NCBI GenBank assembly: GCA_039796575.1 | Contig: JBDKJP010000125.1 | Location: 1-64,000 of the forward strand | DNA from: UBA668 sp039796575 | GTDB taxonomy: Bacteria; Actinomycetota; Acidimicrobiia; Acidimicrobiales; Ilumatobacteraceae | Reading direction: 5' to 3' | Length of the DNA stretch: 64,000 bases | Shown here: positions 1 to 9,517 of the stretch, in pieces | Position numbering within the stretch: the first letter of the stretch is position 1 | How the letters are laid out: each line of letters opens with the position of its first letter | Notes under the pieces: model-generated | Told to the model about the DNA's origin: nothing | Databases searched by the model: none | The model's input: only the letters and a program-made list of their open reading frames with translations | Position numbers and translations under genes: made by a program

Positions 1-2
1 AA

Positions 3-107
3 GCGCACCGCGTTCGGGTTCGACGGTTCCAGCACTACCGCATCCGCGCCTTGCTCTACGCCGGCAAGCCGAACTGGTCACTCCTCGACGGACTCACCCC
101 ACCCTGA
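3..107 (+). pseudogene. C-terminal end of a probable transposase (cut by window start)
   Basis: An open frame runs in from the window edge for 34 codons and ends at TGA 105-107. Its residues include HYRIRALLYAGKPNW, which resembles the C-terminal F/HYR-R-LLxxG segment of ISL3-like transposases (recalled, not searched). Only the tail is visible, so it cannot be told whether the full element is intact. No inverted repeat could be recognised between the stop and the next gene. If correct, an insertion sequence sits immediately beside the low-GC polysaccharide region. Confidence 0.4.
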
Positions 108-206
108 AATCCGAAGAGCCGGTTTCATCATGCGCGCGCTCGACCCCGAACTCATGGATGCAGCGTCGACGCGGTTCGGACGACAGCTTGACGCGTGTCG
201 CACGGT

Positions 207-2312
207 TCAGCGCGCGGTTCTTCGAGTCCTCGCTCGACGGTGAACCTCGTCGTTCGGTGCCGTCCCGCGTCGCATCCTCGCGATCTCGTCCAGAACTCGC
301 TTGTCGTCGCTCGGCGGCCTGTCGATGTGCCAGACAGCCACGCCTTGCTCGTCGAAGAACAATGACAGGTCGTCGTGAGTTGTTCCGTACACCTTGAGCC
401 ACGACTCGAGCGCTGGGCGCGGATCCACGGCAGTTGATGAGTCGTCGTTGGGGGGCGCGGGAGACAACACAATGAACGTATGCCGGCTGGGCACTGCCAG
501 TTCAGGCGAGCGGGGATCGAAACGCCAGGTATCGGGCCGGTACGTCGCGGCGAACGTGCTCGCCTGCAGAAAGTAGCCCCTACCCGTGACCTGTGGGCGG
601 GTCGCATCATCGGCGACAACTGTCCAGGAGTTTGCCGGGAACGTCGCTTTGATCTCGAACAGTGCCTTCGCAACAGCGTCGGGCTGCAACCGAACGCCCG
701 CGGGCCCGAGCTGGAGCGGGAAAGAGCCCAGGATCAGCGCGATGGCCGCCACCGACGCGGTCACGAATTCAGCCCACTTCGACGAGCCTGAACGAGTGCG
801 TCGGGGAGGCCGCGATCGGATGACCCGCACCACCTCGTCGAGCGCGAACGCCAGCGTCAGGCCCCCGAGAGGAATCAACACACGAATCACATCGGACGAT
901 CGAAACATCGCGGCCATGCCGAATCGCTCAGGAACCGCGACCGCTGCAACGAGGAGGCAGCCCGCTCCGACGAGTCGCTGCGCCACACGCAGGAAGTCGG
1001 TTGGGTCGGCAGAGGCAGGCGGGTCGTCGTCAGGCCGACGGCGCAGATGGGCCATCAGGTCCGGAGCGAGTAGCAACGCGATCGCGATGGAGGCGAGCAA
1101 CACAACCGGCCACGAAGGCGGCGCTGCGACCGGGAACTCACCCGATCCACTTCCGACCTCCGTCAGAATCGAACGAAGCGGTGCCGTGATGTCACCCCGC
1201 GCCAGTCCCACCAGCACCAACGGGGCGAGTCCCAGCACCTCGCCCGCCAACAGCCAGAGCGAGAGGCGGACGGATGGAGCTGACTCACGCTGCGACATCG
1301 CCCATGACACGACCACACCGAGCACGAGGCAGACGAACACAGCTGTTCCGGCGGCCGGATGCAGAAACACAGCGACGCCGACCGACGCGGCCGCGAGCCG
1401 GCGACGCTCGCCCCTGCCGCCGAGCCACTCCGTTCCAGTCGCGATGGCCTGACTAGAAAACACAAAGGCCGGCAATGCCGCAGCGAGGGCCGTTTCGATT
1501 CCCAAGAGATCCTCGCCCCCGAGAGGAGGCAACCACGATGCGACACCCGCCAACCCCACAACCACTGCTGCGATCAACACCGACCCATGGGAAACACTCC
1601 AATGCCGAAGGCAGACGATCAGCGAAACGCTGACGAATCCCGCCACCACTGCAGGTGCGATTCGCACAAGCATCGTCGGATCAACGGTGACCAGGCGTGC
1701 AATTGATCCGAGCAACAAGTCCATGCCGTGAAGGTCATTGCTCGGCATTCTCCGCGCGCCGACGGCCACTACGCCATCAATGCGTTGCAAATAGTTGTTG
1801 CCGGCGGCTGGCGATGGATGGGCGAGAATGTCGATCAGACGCAACGCACCCGACCCAAGGACGACGGCTCCATACGAGCCGATCCAGGCAACATCGGGGC
1901 CTCGCGGCAACCGTCGCCGCAGCCATCGAACGCCCCGCGACGGAAGTGTACGCACCACGGCTGCAAACGCCTGAAGGTCGTCGAGGAGATCCAGAAAGCG
2001 GATCACCATCTGACGCCAGGCCTCGCGGATCAACCGAACAGGGCTGAGACGACGGGCGATCACCGAACGCGAGAGCGCCAGTCCGGCGAATGACACCACC
2101 AGCGAGAACAGGTCGAACAGGCCGAGCAGGACGAGCGACCACGTCGTCAACATCAACGCAACCAGCATTCGTACTGCACCCTCGAGCGACCGAGACGCGC
2201 GTGCTCCGCCAGGGGCCGGGCGGAAGATCCTTCGCGGCAGGACCACGAGGACGATCACACACCAGACAGCCACCCGGATCGTCGAGAACAAGGTGCTCAG
2301 CGAATAGCTCAA
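207..2312 (-). CDS. Polytopic membrane protein at the end of the Pel-like operon
   Basis: A 701-residue protein of unrecognised family. The N-terminal three quarters is a series of hydrophobic segments (about residues 10-30, 50-80, 140-165, 205-270, 300-440 and 465-540), separated by basic cytoplasmic loops. The last ~140 residues, from about 560, are soluble, with a clearly basic tail. The layout recalls polytopic GT-C-type transferases or polymerases, with a catalytic or carbohydrate-binding C-terminal domain outside the membrane, but no diagnostic motif was seen. The start is a TTG at 2312 preceded by GAAGAAGGA, 22 nt after the pelG stop, so it is very likely cotranscribed with pelF and pelG. 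A role in polymer assembly or modification is inferred from position only. Confidence 0.7.
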   Translation of the reverse strand: MSYSLSTLFSTIRVAVWCVIVLVVLPRRIFRPAPGGARASRSLEGAVRMLVALMLTTWSLVLLGLFDLFSLVVSFAGLALSRSVIARRLSPVRLIREAWRQMVIRFLDLLDDLQAFAAVVRTLPSRGVRWLRRRLPRGPDVAWIGSYGAVVLGSGALRLIDILAHPSPAAGNNYLQRIDGVVAVGARRMPSNDLHGMDLLLGSIARLVTVDPTMLVRIAPAVVAGFVSVSLIVCLRHWSVSHGSVLIAAVVVGLAGVASWLPPLGGEDLLGIETALAAALPAFVFSSQAIATGTEWLGGRGERRRLAAASVGVAVFLHPAAGTAVFVCLVLGVVVSWAMSQRESAPSVRLSLWLLAGEVLGLAPLVLVGLARGDITAPLRSILTEVGSGSGEFPVAAPPSWPVVLLASIAIALLLAPDLMAHLRRRPDDDPPASADPTDFLRVAQRLVGAGCLLVAAVAVPERFGMAAMFRSSDVIRVLIPLGGLTLAFALDEVVRVIRSRPPRRTRSGSSKWAEFVTASVAAIALILGSFPLQLGPAGVRLQPDAVAKALFEIKATFPANSWTVVADDATRPQVTGRGYFLQASTFAATYRPDTWRFDPRSPELAVPSRHTFIVLSPAPPNDDSSTAVDPRPALESWLKVYGTTHDDLSLFFDEQGVAVWHIDRPPSDDKRVLDEIARMRRGTAPNDEVHRRARTRRTAR

Positions 2313-2334
2313 GGTCCTTCTTCGTGATGCCTCA

Positions 2335-4032
2335 TCAGTAGGCGGAGTAGTAGTAGTAGTCCAAGTCGTTCAGAACGCGAGCGACATAGCGCGAGGTCAG
2401 AACAGCGAAGACGAATGCGCCTGAAGCCATGCCCGCCACGCTCCACCAGTAGTCGAGTGTGCGCGACAACACGAAGCCGACCACGACGCTCGTAATGATT
2501 GCTGCGGCGATGGGGCGCAGGACAAAGAATGGGCGCGAAAGCGCAAAGAAAAACACGCCATTCATCAGCCCCACCACCAACAATCCATAGCCGGCGGCGC
2601 CCCAGAAGAACACGCAGAAGGTGATCGGACTAGCGAAGAAGTCGCGTATCTGCTCAATGTGATCGAACCGTCTCGTCCAGAGCACGGCCTTGTACACCAT
2701 TATCCCGCTCGCCAAGGACATCAGAATCAGCGCAATGACCTGGCGCTTGTAGAACTTCTTAAAGTATCGGTTGTGCTCAACTACCTGCGAGGCACGGAAA
2801 CGCTGTTGAGTAGGGATGATCATCTCGGAGAAGGCGTTGATGGTGTACTCGAGCAAAGCGATGGTGAAGACAAGGCACAGCAGAGCCCAATCAAGACCCA
2901 ATTCATATGGAGTACGAAACCAGATGAGAAATGGCAGCGCTTCGTCCGCCGTGGACCAGCCCACCATACGGTCGAGGAAGAGAAATCCGAAGTAGCAGAT
3001 GCCATAAAAGAAGTACGGGGCCACCGTGTATGCGATGATCGAAGCACGAGGCAGCACCGCCAGCAATTTGTCCCCCTTCACTGACTTAGCCCGCCGCGAC
3101 ATGACTCTGTCTCCCCAGTACCACGACATCACGCACGTGACCGTGAGGCCAGCCCAATGCGATGCAAAGATACCGAGCGGTGTGAAATTGAAGACGACGG
3201 CGATCACGACGACGCCGACCATTGGCGTAACGATGATCGCCAGTCGCTGGTGTGTCGTGTAGAGCACAGCCATGAAGAGCCAGAGCGCAGAGAGCAGAAG
3301 GAAATAGACGAGCGCAATCAGCACCGTCAGGATTGGAAAGTGTCCGCTGAAGAGGTTGAAGCAGAGCCAGGCACTTCCGACAGCCAGCACAGTGAGCATC
3401 CCCAACCGGATGAGCCGTTTACAGATGCGGTACGCGAGTCCGTGAGCACCCTGTTCGCCGTAGTAGAGACCGAGACGGCCAATAGCTTGAACGAACCCTC
3501 CGGTCACGATGAAGGAGAGCGTCGTCCCGACGGCAACAGTTGTGGCCTGCGCCTCGTCGAATCGTAGATAGGCCCACAACGCATAGCCGAGCACGAGTAC
3601 TGAAACAATTTGGATCACCATAGGTAGCGCGAAGAACATGCCCTGCAAGTAGAGACGCGCGAATCGTCGGATTTGAACGACTATCGAGTCGGCAGGCGAC
3701 ACTTCGATTTCGGTCGCTTGAGCGCTGAGAGCAGCGCGAACCCGCAAGTAGACGACGTCCGCCATAGCGAAAATGTCATCGAAACCAAAGAGTTCTACTG
3801 CGTCGATGTCGCGCAGCCCGCTGCTCTCGAGCGTGGCCGCCACAGCCCATCGATCAATCGGGCTCACGGTCTCCTCGATGACAAAGGCAACGATCTCGAC
3901 GAGTCGGCGTTCCAGCGCTTCTGGGTCAAGGCGCCGAGAGCCAACCGTTGAGTCGACGACGGTAGAAGCATCCGCCGCGGCAAACGGCTCTGGAGAGTCC
4001 CTACTCGGCGCGTTCAGGACGGTGTCGCTCAT
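2335..4032 (-). CDS. pelG: PelG-like exopolysaccharide export membrane protein
   Basis: A 565-residue integral membrane protein. The first ~110 residues are soluble and charged. About a dozen hydrophobic segments follow, including a run of bulky membrane residues near the middle (VYFLLLSALWLFMAVLYTTH), and the protein ends in a Tyr-rich tail. PelG proteins (about 450 residues, MOP-flippase-like) pair with the glycosyltransferase PelF to make and move Pel-type polysaccharide across the inner membrane. This copy is longer because of its N-terminal extension. Its ATG overlaps the pelF stop as ATGA at 4029-4032, so the two are translationally coupled, the usual pelF-pelG order. Identification rests on this pairing plus topology, not on a catalytic motif. 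Base composition is clearly lower in GC than genes beyond 17 kb. Confidence 0.75.
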   Translation of the reverse strand: MSDTVLNAPSRDSPEPFAAADASTVVDSTVGSRRLDPEALERRLVEIVAFVIEETVSPIDRWAVAATLESSGLRDIDAVELFGFDDIFAMADVVYLRVRAALSAQATEIEVSPADSIVVQIRRFARLYLQGMFFALPMVIQIVSVLVLGYALWAYLRFDEAQATTVAVGTTLSFIVTGGFVQAIGRLGLYYGEQGAHGLAYRICKRLIRLGMLTVLAVGSAWLCFNLFSGHFPILTVLIALVYFLLLSALWLFMAVLYTTHQRLAIIVTPMVGVVVIAVVFNFTPLGIFASHWAGLTVTCVMSWYWGDRVMSRRAKSVKGDKLLAVLPRASIIAYTVAPYFFYGICYFGFLFLDRMVGWSTADEALPFLIWFRTPYELGLDWALLCLVFTIALLEYTINAFSEMIIPTQQRFRASQVVEHNRYFKKFYKRQVIALILMSLASGIMVYKAVLWTRRFDHIEQIRDFFASPITFCVFFWGAAGYGLLVVGLMNGVFFFALSRPFFVLRPIAAAIITSVVVGFVLSRTLDYWWSVAGMASGAFVFAVLTSRYVARVLNDLDYYYYSAY

Positions 4033-5630
4033 GGCCGGTCACCGCCGTCGACGGACGCCGGCACGGGTTGCGACGAGAACGACTCGTAGAGTCCGAGCCC
4101 CATGCCCGGCGTCGGCCCTCGCGGAATCGTCCCAGCCCGCTTGGATGCCGCCAGTCGGCGATAGAGCTCAAGGTAGGCGTCGACAGACGTGGAGGTCCGG
4201 AACTTGGCGAGAATCTCCTGTCGCGCCCGCCGCCCGAGTTCGATCCGAAGATCGTCATCGCTCAGGAGGGCAACTACTCCCCTCCCAAAGGCTTCTGGAT
4301 CTCTAGGAGGCACGACAACGCCGAAGCCCTCGAGTGCCTCTTTCACGCCACCCACGTCCGTCCCCACGACGGGACGCTCGCACGCCATCGACTCGAGCAC
4401 GGTGAACGGAAATCCTTCGGAGATCGACGAAAGGACGGAGATGTCGCCTTCGCAGAATGCTTCGTTCGGTTTGCTGTGAAAACCTGCGAACTCGAAGTTC
4501 TCCTCGAGTTTGAGCTCCTCGATGAGCGCACGACACTTCGCTACGTAGGGTGGATCTGCGTCCAGAGAGCCATAGACGATGAACCACACGTCCGGAATCG
4601 AATCACGAGCGACAGCCGCAGATCGGATCATTGTGAACAGGTCTTTCAGTGGAAACACTCTGGCGACCGCGACTGCTGTGGGTCGATGGGCCGTCCGCTC
4701 TGGTTTTGGACGCGACTCAAACCGCGCCGGGTCGATTCCGTTGTAGATCGTTTCGATCTTACGTTCATCTGCGCCGTACGGGATCTCCCAACGTCGATTG
4801 AAGTTCGCCACCGGCGACACCACATCGGCATACATGTAGTTGAGCCGGGAGATGAAGCAGCTCATATTGATGAGGAACCGTTTGCAGAAGAACGAGAACG
4901 GACCAGCGGAGACGGCGATGTAGCGTTCACGCGCGAATACGCCGTGGTCGGTGACAAGGAAGGCGGAGCCGTACTCATGCTTGGCCACAATGCCTGCGAT
5001 GCCGGTGAACGCAGCGATGGTCGCGTGGACGACATCGCATTCCGGCACCGGAGCCTGCAGCGGCATGAGGAAGTTGTACATCCACCGCATGCAGGTAGTG
5101 AGATCGAAGACCGACGGGAGTTCGTTTGCGAGATAGTTGCTCGGATTCTCTTCGAACACCCTCACCGACTCAGACTTGAATGTCTCCCACGCTGGCTTCG
5201 ACTTCCAGGTGGTGTTCCAGTCATAACGTTGGAAGTATCGCCAGAGCTTCCAGATCACTGGACCATCGCATGCAACGTCGCCATCCGGCTTGTCCATCGC
5301 TCGCAGGAACGTACGCAGCAACGGGAGGAAGTAAATTTCGATTTGGTCGTCGGTCGTGCGCAGTTTGCGCTCGTAAACTTCTGAGAAAGGGACGTCCGCA
5401 AGAATGTACTCCGCCGGCTCCTGTGCACCCCAGAGCGGAATGTGGACGATCCTTCTTGCGTTTGGTGGAGGATCGTACTTGAACGTCACCTCGGGCGTTC
5501 CGGTAATCGCGAACAAGGTGAAGTCAACTGATGGGAGGTCCTTGCACAGAATCTCACACCACGTGGACACGCCTCCGTGGACATACGGGTATGTTCCCTC
5601 GGTGCAGAACAGTACTGAGAGCTCACCCAT
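4029..5630 (-). CDS. pelF: PelF-family GT4 glycosyltransferase
   Basis: A 533-residue cytoplasmic glycosyltransferase. The N-terminus carries the PelF signature EGTYPYVHGGVSTW (residues 11-24) and the later TDHGVFARERYIAVS segment, both typical of the DUF3492/PelF N-terminal domain. The C-terminal half is GT-B fold GT4, with the EX7E motif EGFPFTVLE (E405 and E413) and VVGTDVGGVKEAL for sugar-nucleotide binding. PelF polymerises a UDP-sugar in Pel biosynthesis; the sugar used here is unknown. The ATG at 5630 lies 18 nt after the upstream nucleotidyltransferase gene, and the stop overlaps pelG. Length matches the family (about 500 residues). This is the best-supported gene of the operon. Confidence 0.92.
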   Translation of the reverse strand: MGELSVLFCTEGTYPYVHGGVSTWCEILCKDLPSVDFTLFAITGTPEVTFKYDPPPNARRIVHIPLWGAQEPAEYILADVPFSEVYERKLRTTDDQIEIYFLPLLRTFLRAMDKPDGDVACDGPVIWKLWRYFQRYDWNTTWKSKPAWETFKSESVRVFEENPSNYLANELPSVFDLTTCMRWMYNFLMPLQAPVPECDVVHATIAAFTGIAGIVAKHEYGSAFLVTDHGVFARERYIAVSAGPFSFFCKRFLINMSCFISRLNYMYADVVSPVANFNRRWEIPYGADERKIETIYNGIDPARFESRPKPERTAHRPTAVAVARVFPLKDLFTMIRSAAVARDSIPDVWFIVYGSLDADPPYVAKCRALIEELKLEENFEFAGFHSKPNEAFCEGDISVLSSISEGFPFTVLESMACERPVVGTDVGGVKEALEGFGVVVPPRDPEAFGRGVVALLSDDDLRIELGRRARQEILAKFRTSTSVDAYLELYRRLAASKRAGTIPRGPTPGMGLGLYESFSSQPVPASVDGGDRP

Positions 5631-5648
5631 CGTCGTGCCGCCCCGGCA

Positions 5649-6452
5649 TCAGCTGAACGGAGAGTCTTCCCGGTCGAAATAGAGGGCCGCATCGAGCAGC
5701 TCGTACAGACTCTCTGCGTACTTGATGTCGTCGAGCTTCTCGGCGAACTGTAGAGCGTGAGGATCGTTCACACCGAGTGTCTCTTCCAGCGAGCCGGTTT
5801 GCACAGTTTCGACCAAATGGCCTGCATCCACCATGATGCCGATCAGGTCGGTGAGGTAGTACTCCCCTTGTGCGTTGTCATTCCGAAGCATGACGAGTGC
5901 ATCGAGCATTCGACGGTTGTCGAAGCAGTACGCGCCGACGTTCACCTCTCGAATCGCGAGGTCGTCTGCGCAACAGTCCTTGACCTCCACAATCCTTCGG
6001 ACCGCTCCAGTCTCGTCGCGGACGATTCGACCGAAGTCCGGTGGGTTGTCGAGTTCGATGGTGAGCACGACCGCAGCGGCGTCGACTTCCCTCCGCCGCT
6101 GCACCAATCCCCTGAGCGTGTCGCTGCTGAGCAGTGGCATGTCGCCGTACAGCACCAGCACGTCACCTGATCGATCGGCGAGCAGATGTGCAGCGCTCGC
6201 CACTGCATGGCCGGTGCCGAGTTGTTCGGCCTGAAAGGCCGTCTCCACGCCGAGAGGATGCAGGGTCTGCTCCAACAACTCGCGCCCGTAGCCGATTACG
6301 CAGACGACACGATCGGCCCCCGCGTCGCGCGCGCTGCCGAGGGCGCGTTCGATCATCGATACTCCGTCGACACGGTGGAGTACTTTGGGCAACTCCGATC
6401 GCATCCGAGTGCCCTTTCCTGCTCCCAGGATCACAGCTGTCAGGTCAGCCAC
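5649..6452 (-). CDS. GlmU-type sugar nucleotidyltransferase, single domain
   Basis: A 267-residue protein with the Rossmann-like nucleotidyltransferase fold of the GlmU N-terminal domain. It has LGAGKGTRMRSELPKVLH (nucleotide-binding loop and Lys), LYGDMPLL (metal-binding Asp), and the GlmU-like stretch NVGAYCF followed by NAQGEYYLTDLI. GlmU is normally ~450 residues, with a left-handed beta-helix acetyltransferase half. Here that half is absent and only a short acidic tail follows. The likely reaction is formation of UDP-GlcNAc (or a related UDP-sugar) from sugar-1-phosphate and UTP. Its place between two glycosyltransferase genes suggests it supplies the donor for the operon's own polymer. 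The housekeeping glmU would be elsewhere. Confidence 0.85.
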   Translation of the reverse strand: MADLTAVILGAGKGTRMRSELPKVLHRVDGVSMIERALGSARDAGADRVVCVIGYGRELLEQTLHPLGVETAFQAEQLGTGHAVASAAHLLADRSGDVLVLYGDMPLLSSDTLRGLVQRRREVDAAAVVLTIELDNPPDFGRIVRDETGAVRRIVEVKDCCADDLAIREVNVGAYCFDNRRMLDALVMLRNDNAQGEYYLTDLIGIMVDAGHLVETVQTGSLEETLGVNDPHALQFAEKLDDIKYAESLYELLDAALYFDREDSPFS

Positions 6453-6513
6453 TTCGACTACCTCTCCTTCGGACGGTGTATTGCGCTTCGCATCCGTGGT
6501 GGATGCATGGGTG

Positions 6514-7926
6514 TTATGAAATCTGGACCGCAGTCAGCGCTGCGTTCGTATAAATCGAGATCAGATCGCCCGCAACCTTCTCCCAGTCGTATCGTTCGAG
6601 GACGAGGCGTCGGCATCGCTGCTGGACATCCTCATGAACTTCAGGCTGTCGCAACATTTGCATTGCTGCACCGATGTTCCGGGCCAACTCACTCACGACC
6701 AGTTCATCAGAATCGTCGACCCCCATCGCTGCTCCGATGTCTCCAAGCTGACTGGCGACGTCCGCGACGACGGCAGCGAGGCCACCACGATTCAGTGCGA
6801 CGAACGGGACCCCGCATGCGAGTGCTTCGAGGCACACCAAGGGAAAGCCCTCTCGGACCAAGGAAGGAACGACCACGAGGTCGACCTGCGGTAGCAGCGA
6901 ACTCAGTTGTTGATGGCTGTGGCGACCATGGAACGTGACATTGGTCTTCAACCGATCCGCCAACATGAGGTATGACTCGCTGTCGACATTCGCCCAAAAG
7001 TGCATCAGCGGCCACGTCCACGATGCCCGTTCCTCGCCAGCCAACTTGACGATCGCTCGCAGTGACTGTGCGAGGTCGCCGGCGGCCAACAGGTTCGTGA
7101 AGCGTTGAAGTGCATCAGCGTCCTCGCCATCGCCGACGATGTCCACCTCCAAATCAGGAAACTGCGCGAGCAAGAGAGGCACGGCGGCAAGCAGCAGGTG
7201 AGCTCCCTTGTCCAGACTGAGGCGACCGACGAACGCCAACCGATGTGCTGACCGCCCGTGCAACGGAATGGGCTGAAATCGGCTCACGTCGACGCCGACC
7301 GGCACCATGTGCACCTTTGCTGCGACCGCTGGCTGCACGGCCTCCATCCGGACGCGCAACTCATCGGTGATGGCGATGACCGAGGATGCGCCGTCCAGGC
7401 CCTCGACAGCCAACGCGTGATATCGCGCGTCGACCTGTTCGACGTACTCGAGGGTGCTGCCGTGGCCGCACACCACATACGGCACACCCGATCGCTGGGA
7501 CGCCCTCAATGCGACGGCCGACATGGGCACTTCGTGGTTGGCGTGCAGCACGTCCAGGCCGAATTGAACCGCCAACGCCGTCGCTGCGGCCGCGTGCTGC
7601 TCGACGTAACGTTCAAGGCCCTCGTCATCCAGCTCGGTGAACAAGGGGGCACCGGGAGCGTCCGCTCTCGGATACGCCACGGCCGTCAGGTCGGGCGGCA
7701 TCCGATGCACCCAGAGAGCAGAGCCGAAGGGCTCCCACTGCACTTCGAACTTTGTTCCCGTCCATTGCGTGAGGCCACAATCGGGCGGCAACGTTGTACG
7801 ACGGCGCTCATGACAGATGAGGTGGACCTCGTGTCCTGCCGCGAGAAATCGCTCACAGACGCGGGACGCGTAGTACCCGCTTCCTGACGAATCCAGTCCG
7901 TACTGATGCAGGAATCCGATACGCAC
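6514..7926 (-). CDS. GT4-family glycosyltransferase
   Basis: A cytoplasmic glycosyltransferase of about 470 residues. It starts VRIGFLHQYGLDSSGSGYY, a typical GT-B N-terminal strand with a glycine-rich acceptor loop. The C-terminal donor domain shows AFVGRLSLDKGAHLLL and the EX7E motif REGFPLVCLE followed by ALACGVPFVALNRGG. The start is set at GTG 7926 because AGAGGGGGG lies about 8 nt upstream; a second GTG at 7959 would overlap the preceding gene by 17 nt. About 70 extra residues inside the donor half (near residues 270-330, with WPLMHFWANVDSES) are unusual for the fold. Donor and acceptor are unknown. Position implies a role in building the operon's polysaccharide or its primer. Confidence 0.85.
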   Translation of the reverse strand: MRIGFLHQYGLDSSGSGYYASRVCERFLAAGHEVHLICHERRRTTLPPDCGLTQWTGTKFEVQWEPFGSALWVHRMPPDLTAVAYPRADAPGAPLFTELDDEGLERYVEQHAAAATALAVQFGLDVLHANHEVPMSAVALRASQRSGVPYVVCGHGSTLEYVEQVDARYHALAVEGLDGASSVIAITDELRVRMEAVQPAVAAKVHMVPVGVDVSRFQPIPLHGRSAHRLAFVGRLSLDKGAHLLLAAVPLLLAQFPDLEVDIVGDGEDADALQRFTNLLAAGDLAQSLRAIVKLAGEERASWTWPLMHFWANVDSESYLMLADRLKTNVTFHGRHSHQQLSSLLPQVDLVVVPSLVREGFPLVCLEALACGVPFVALNRGGLAAVVADVASQLGDIGAAMGVDDSDELVVSELARNIGAAMQMLRQPEVHEDVQQRCRRLVLERYDWEKVAGDLISIYTNAALTAVQIS

Positions 7927-7942
7927 AGTTGGTACCCCCCTC

Positions 7943-9085
7943 TCAAACTGCCAACTCACGGTGGAGCCGGTGGTAGGCGTGGAAATGGGAGGACACGGAG
8001 CCCCCTGCTGCTACTCGAGTACGTCCGTTGGCGCCAAGCCTCGCGGCAAGCGCCGGCGAGGAGAGCACCATGTCGATCAAGGCCGCCAACAGATCGGGGC
8101 GCCGGGCCGGTGCGAGAAGGCCAGCAGCGTGGTGTCCCGAACCGACGAGGTCTGGGACCCCTCCCACGTGAGTCGCGACGATCGGAATCGATGACGCCAT
8201 CGCCTCGATGAGTGCGTAAGGCATCGCTTCGGAAATCGAGGTCGAGACCACGAGATCGATGTGAGGCAGCCAGTTCCGCAGGTCCTGTTCACCGACGAAT
8301 CGCAACCTGCTGTCGAGACCGGCAGATCGCTGCTCGTCGACACATTGCGCAGCGTGCCGTTCGTCGTCGTCGAGGGGTCCGATCACGACGAACTCGACCG
8401 TCGGATGTCGCACCATGGCCGCGGCTCGGACGAAGGTCAACACATCTTTCAGCGCAGCGACACGACCGATCAGCGCGACCATCGGAACGCCGGAGTGAGG
8501 TCGACGAGCATCGAGAACAGGCAGCGCAACAGTGTTCTCGATGACCTGCGAGTGCACTCCAGCCAGCTCCCACTGAGCTCGGGCGTTGTGCGTGCACACC
8601 GTGGTGACTCGATCGGCGGATCGAAGAATGCGCGCCGCGCTGATCCGAGCCGCCAACACCGCCTCGTGTCGGTCGCCACGAACGTTCCGTCCGGACTCCA
8701 TCTGGCCAGGCCCGGTAGCGACCTCGCGCCACGCCAGTCCGTGTTCGGTGACAAGCAATCGCGCCCCGAGGTTTCGGGAGGCAGCGAGAGCGACAAGGCC
8801 CGCCTCACCCGTCGACAGTGCGTGGTAGCACCGAGCGGCCGGAAGGCATGCCGCGAGTTCGTCGGGGGACCCATCCCCAACGTTGATCTCGACGGTGGAC
8901 ACTGCGCCTCCATCTCCTCGCGACCAAGGTGCTCCGTTGGGCCGTTCCGTGAGGCGAGCGATCGTCATGGTGAGATCACCCGCGGTATCGAGCAGGCCTT
9001 GGACCCACGTGGCCACGCCACCTGCACGATGCGGGCTGGCGCCTTCCAGGACCAGGCAGACGTCAGGCACCTCGGTGGTCGACAT
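7943..9085 (-). CDS. Short PelF-like GT4 glycosyltransferase
   Basis: A 380-residue glycosyltransferase that looks like a compact relative of the PelF protein encoded at 4029-5630. It has LEGASPHRAGGVATWVQ (residues 13-29) in place of PelF's EGTYPY-HGGVSTW, then TEHGLAWRE where PelF has TDHGVFARE. The GT4 EX7E motif is SEAMPYALIE, followed by PIVATHVGGVPDLV. It lacks the long PelF insertion between the two halves. The ATG at 9085 overlaps the stop of the upstream RsbW-type kinase gene as TGATG. In-frame upstream ATG/GTG codons (to 9157) would bury the start in that gene and are less likely. The coupling ties a regulatory kinase directly to a biosynthetic enzyme. Confidence 0.85.
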   Translation of the reverse strand: MSTTEVPDVCLVLEGASPHRAGGVATWVQGLLDTAGDLTMTIARLTERPNGAPWSRGDGGAVSTVEINVGDGSPDELAACLPAARCYHALSTGEAGLVALAASRNLGARLLVTEHGLAWREVATGPGQMESGRNVRGDRHEAVLAARISAARILRSADRVTTVCTHNARAQWELAGVHSQVIENTVALPVLDARRPHSGVPMVALIGRVAALKDVLTFVRAAAMVRHPTVEFVVIGPLDDDERHAAQCVDEQRSAGLDSRLRFVGEQDLRNWLPHIDLVVSTSISEAMPYALIEAMASSIPIVATHVGGVPDLVGSGHHAAGLLAPARRPDLLAALIDMVLSSPALAARLGANGRTRVAAGGSVSSHFHAYHRLHRELAV

Positions 9086-9516
9086 CAGCGCGTCCCGGCG
9101 GTTGAGCATGACACCTTGACGAGGACGAGCTCGGTACCACCGCTTGGTCGTGTGCATCGACGAACGTCATCCATCAGGGCGTCGATCAAGAACACTCCGT
9201 AACCGTGTTCGTGTGCGTCGTTCAGTTCGACGCCGGGATAGGACTCGGGGTCGAACGGAATTCCTTCGTCGAACACGTGCAGCTCGAGACGACCGTTACC
9301 GACGAACGCCTCGATCGCTATCGGTTGACCGCGTCGGCCTTCGTACGAATGTCGGATGACGTTGGCGAGCGCCTCCGTCACCGCCAGTTCGACGTCCCCG
9401 ACCGCATCCGCGTCGAGCGCCGCACGTACCGCCTGTTGCGCACACCAGTGGCGCACCTCCGCGACGCGTTCGAACTCGCTCGTCACATCAATCCGATCTT
9501 CCGGGCGGAGCCCCAT
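9085..9516 (-). CDS. RsbW-type anti-sigma/serine kinase
   Basis: A 143-residue GHKL ATPase of the RsbW/SpoIIAB kind. The N-box is ELAVTEALANVIRHSY (N52, H56), the first glycine box FDEGIPFDP, and the second HEHGYGVFLIDALMD. In partner switching such kinases phosphorylate a STAS antagonist and otherwise hold a sigma factor or other target. Two STAS genes lie directly upstream and an SpoIIE-type phosphatase heads the operon, so every element except the target is present. The ATG at 9516 follows the upstream stop by one nucleotide; ATG 9552 and 9573 are possible but would overlap the STAS gene. No sigma-factor gene is in the window, so the target may be encoded elsewhere or may be a non-sigma protein. 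Confidence 0.9.
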   Translation of the reverse strand: MGLRPEDRIDVTSEFERVAEVRHWCAQQAVRAALDADAVGDVELAVTEALANVIRHSYEGRRGQPIAIEAFVGNGRLELHVFDEGIPFDPESYPGVELNDAHEHGYGVFLIDALMDDVRRCTRPSGGTELVLVKVSCSTAGTR

Positions 9517-9517
9517 G

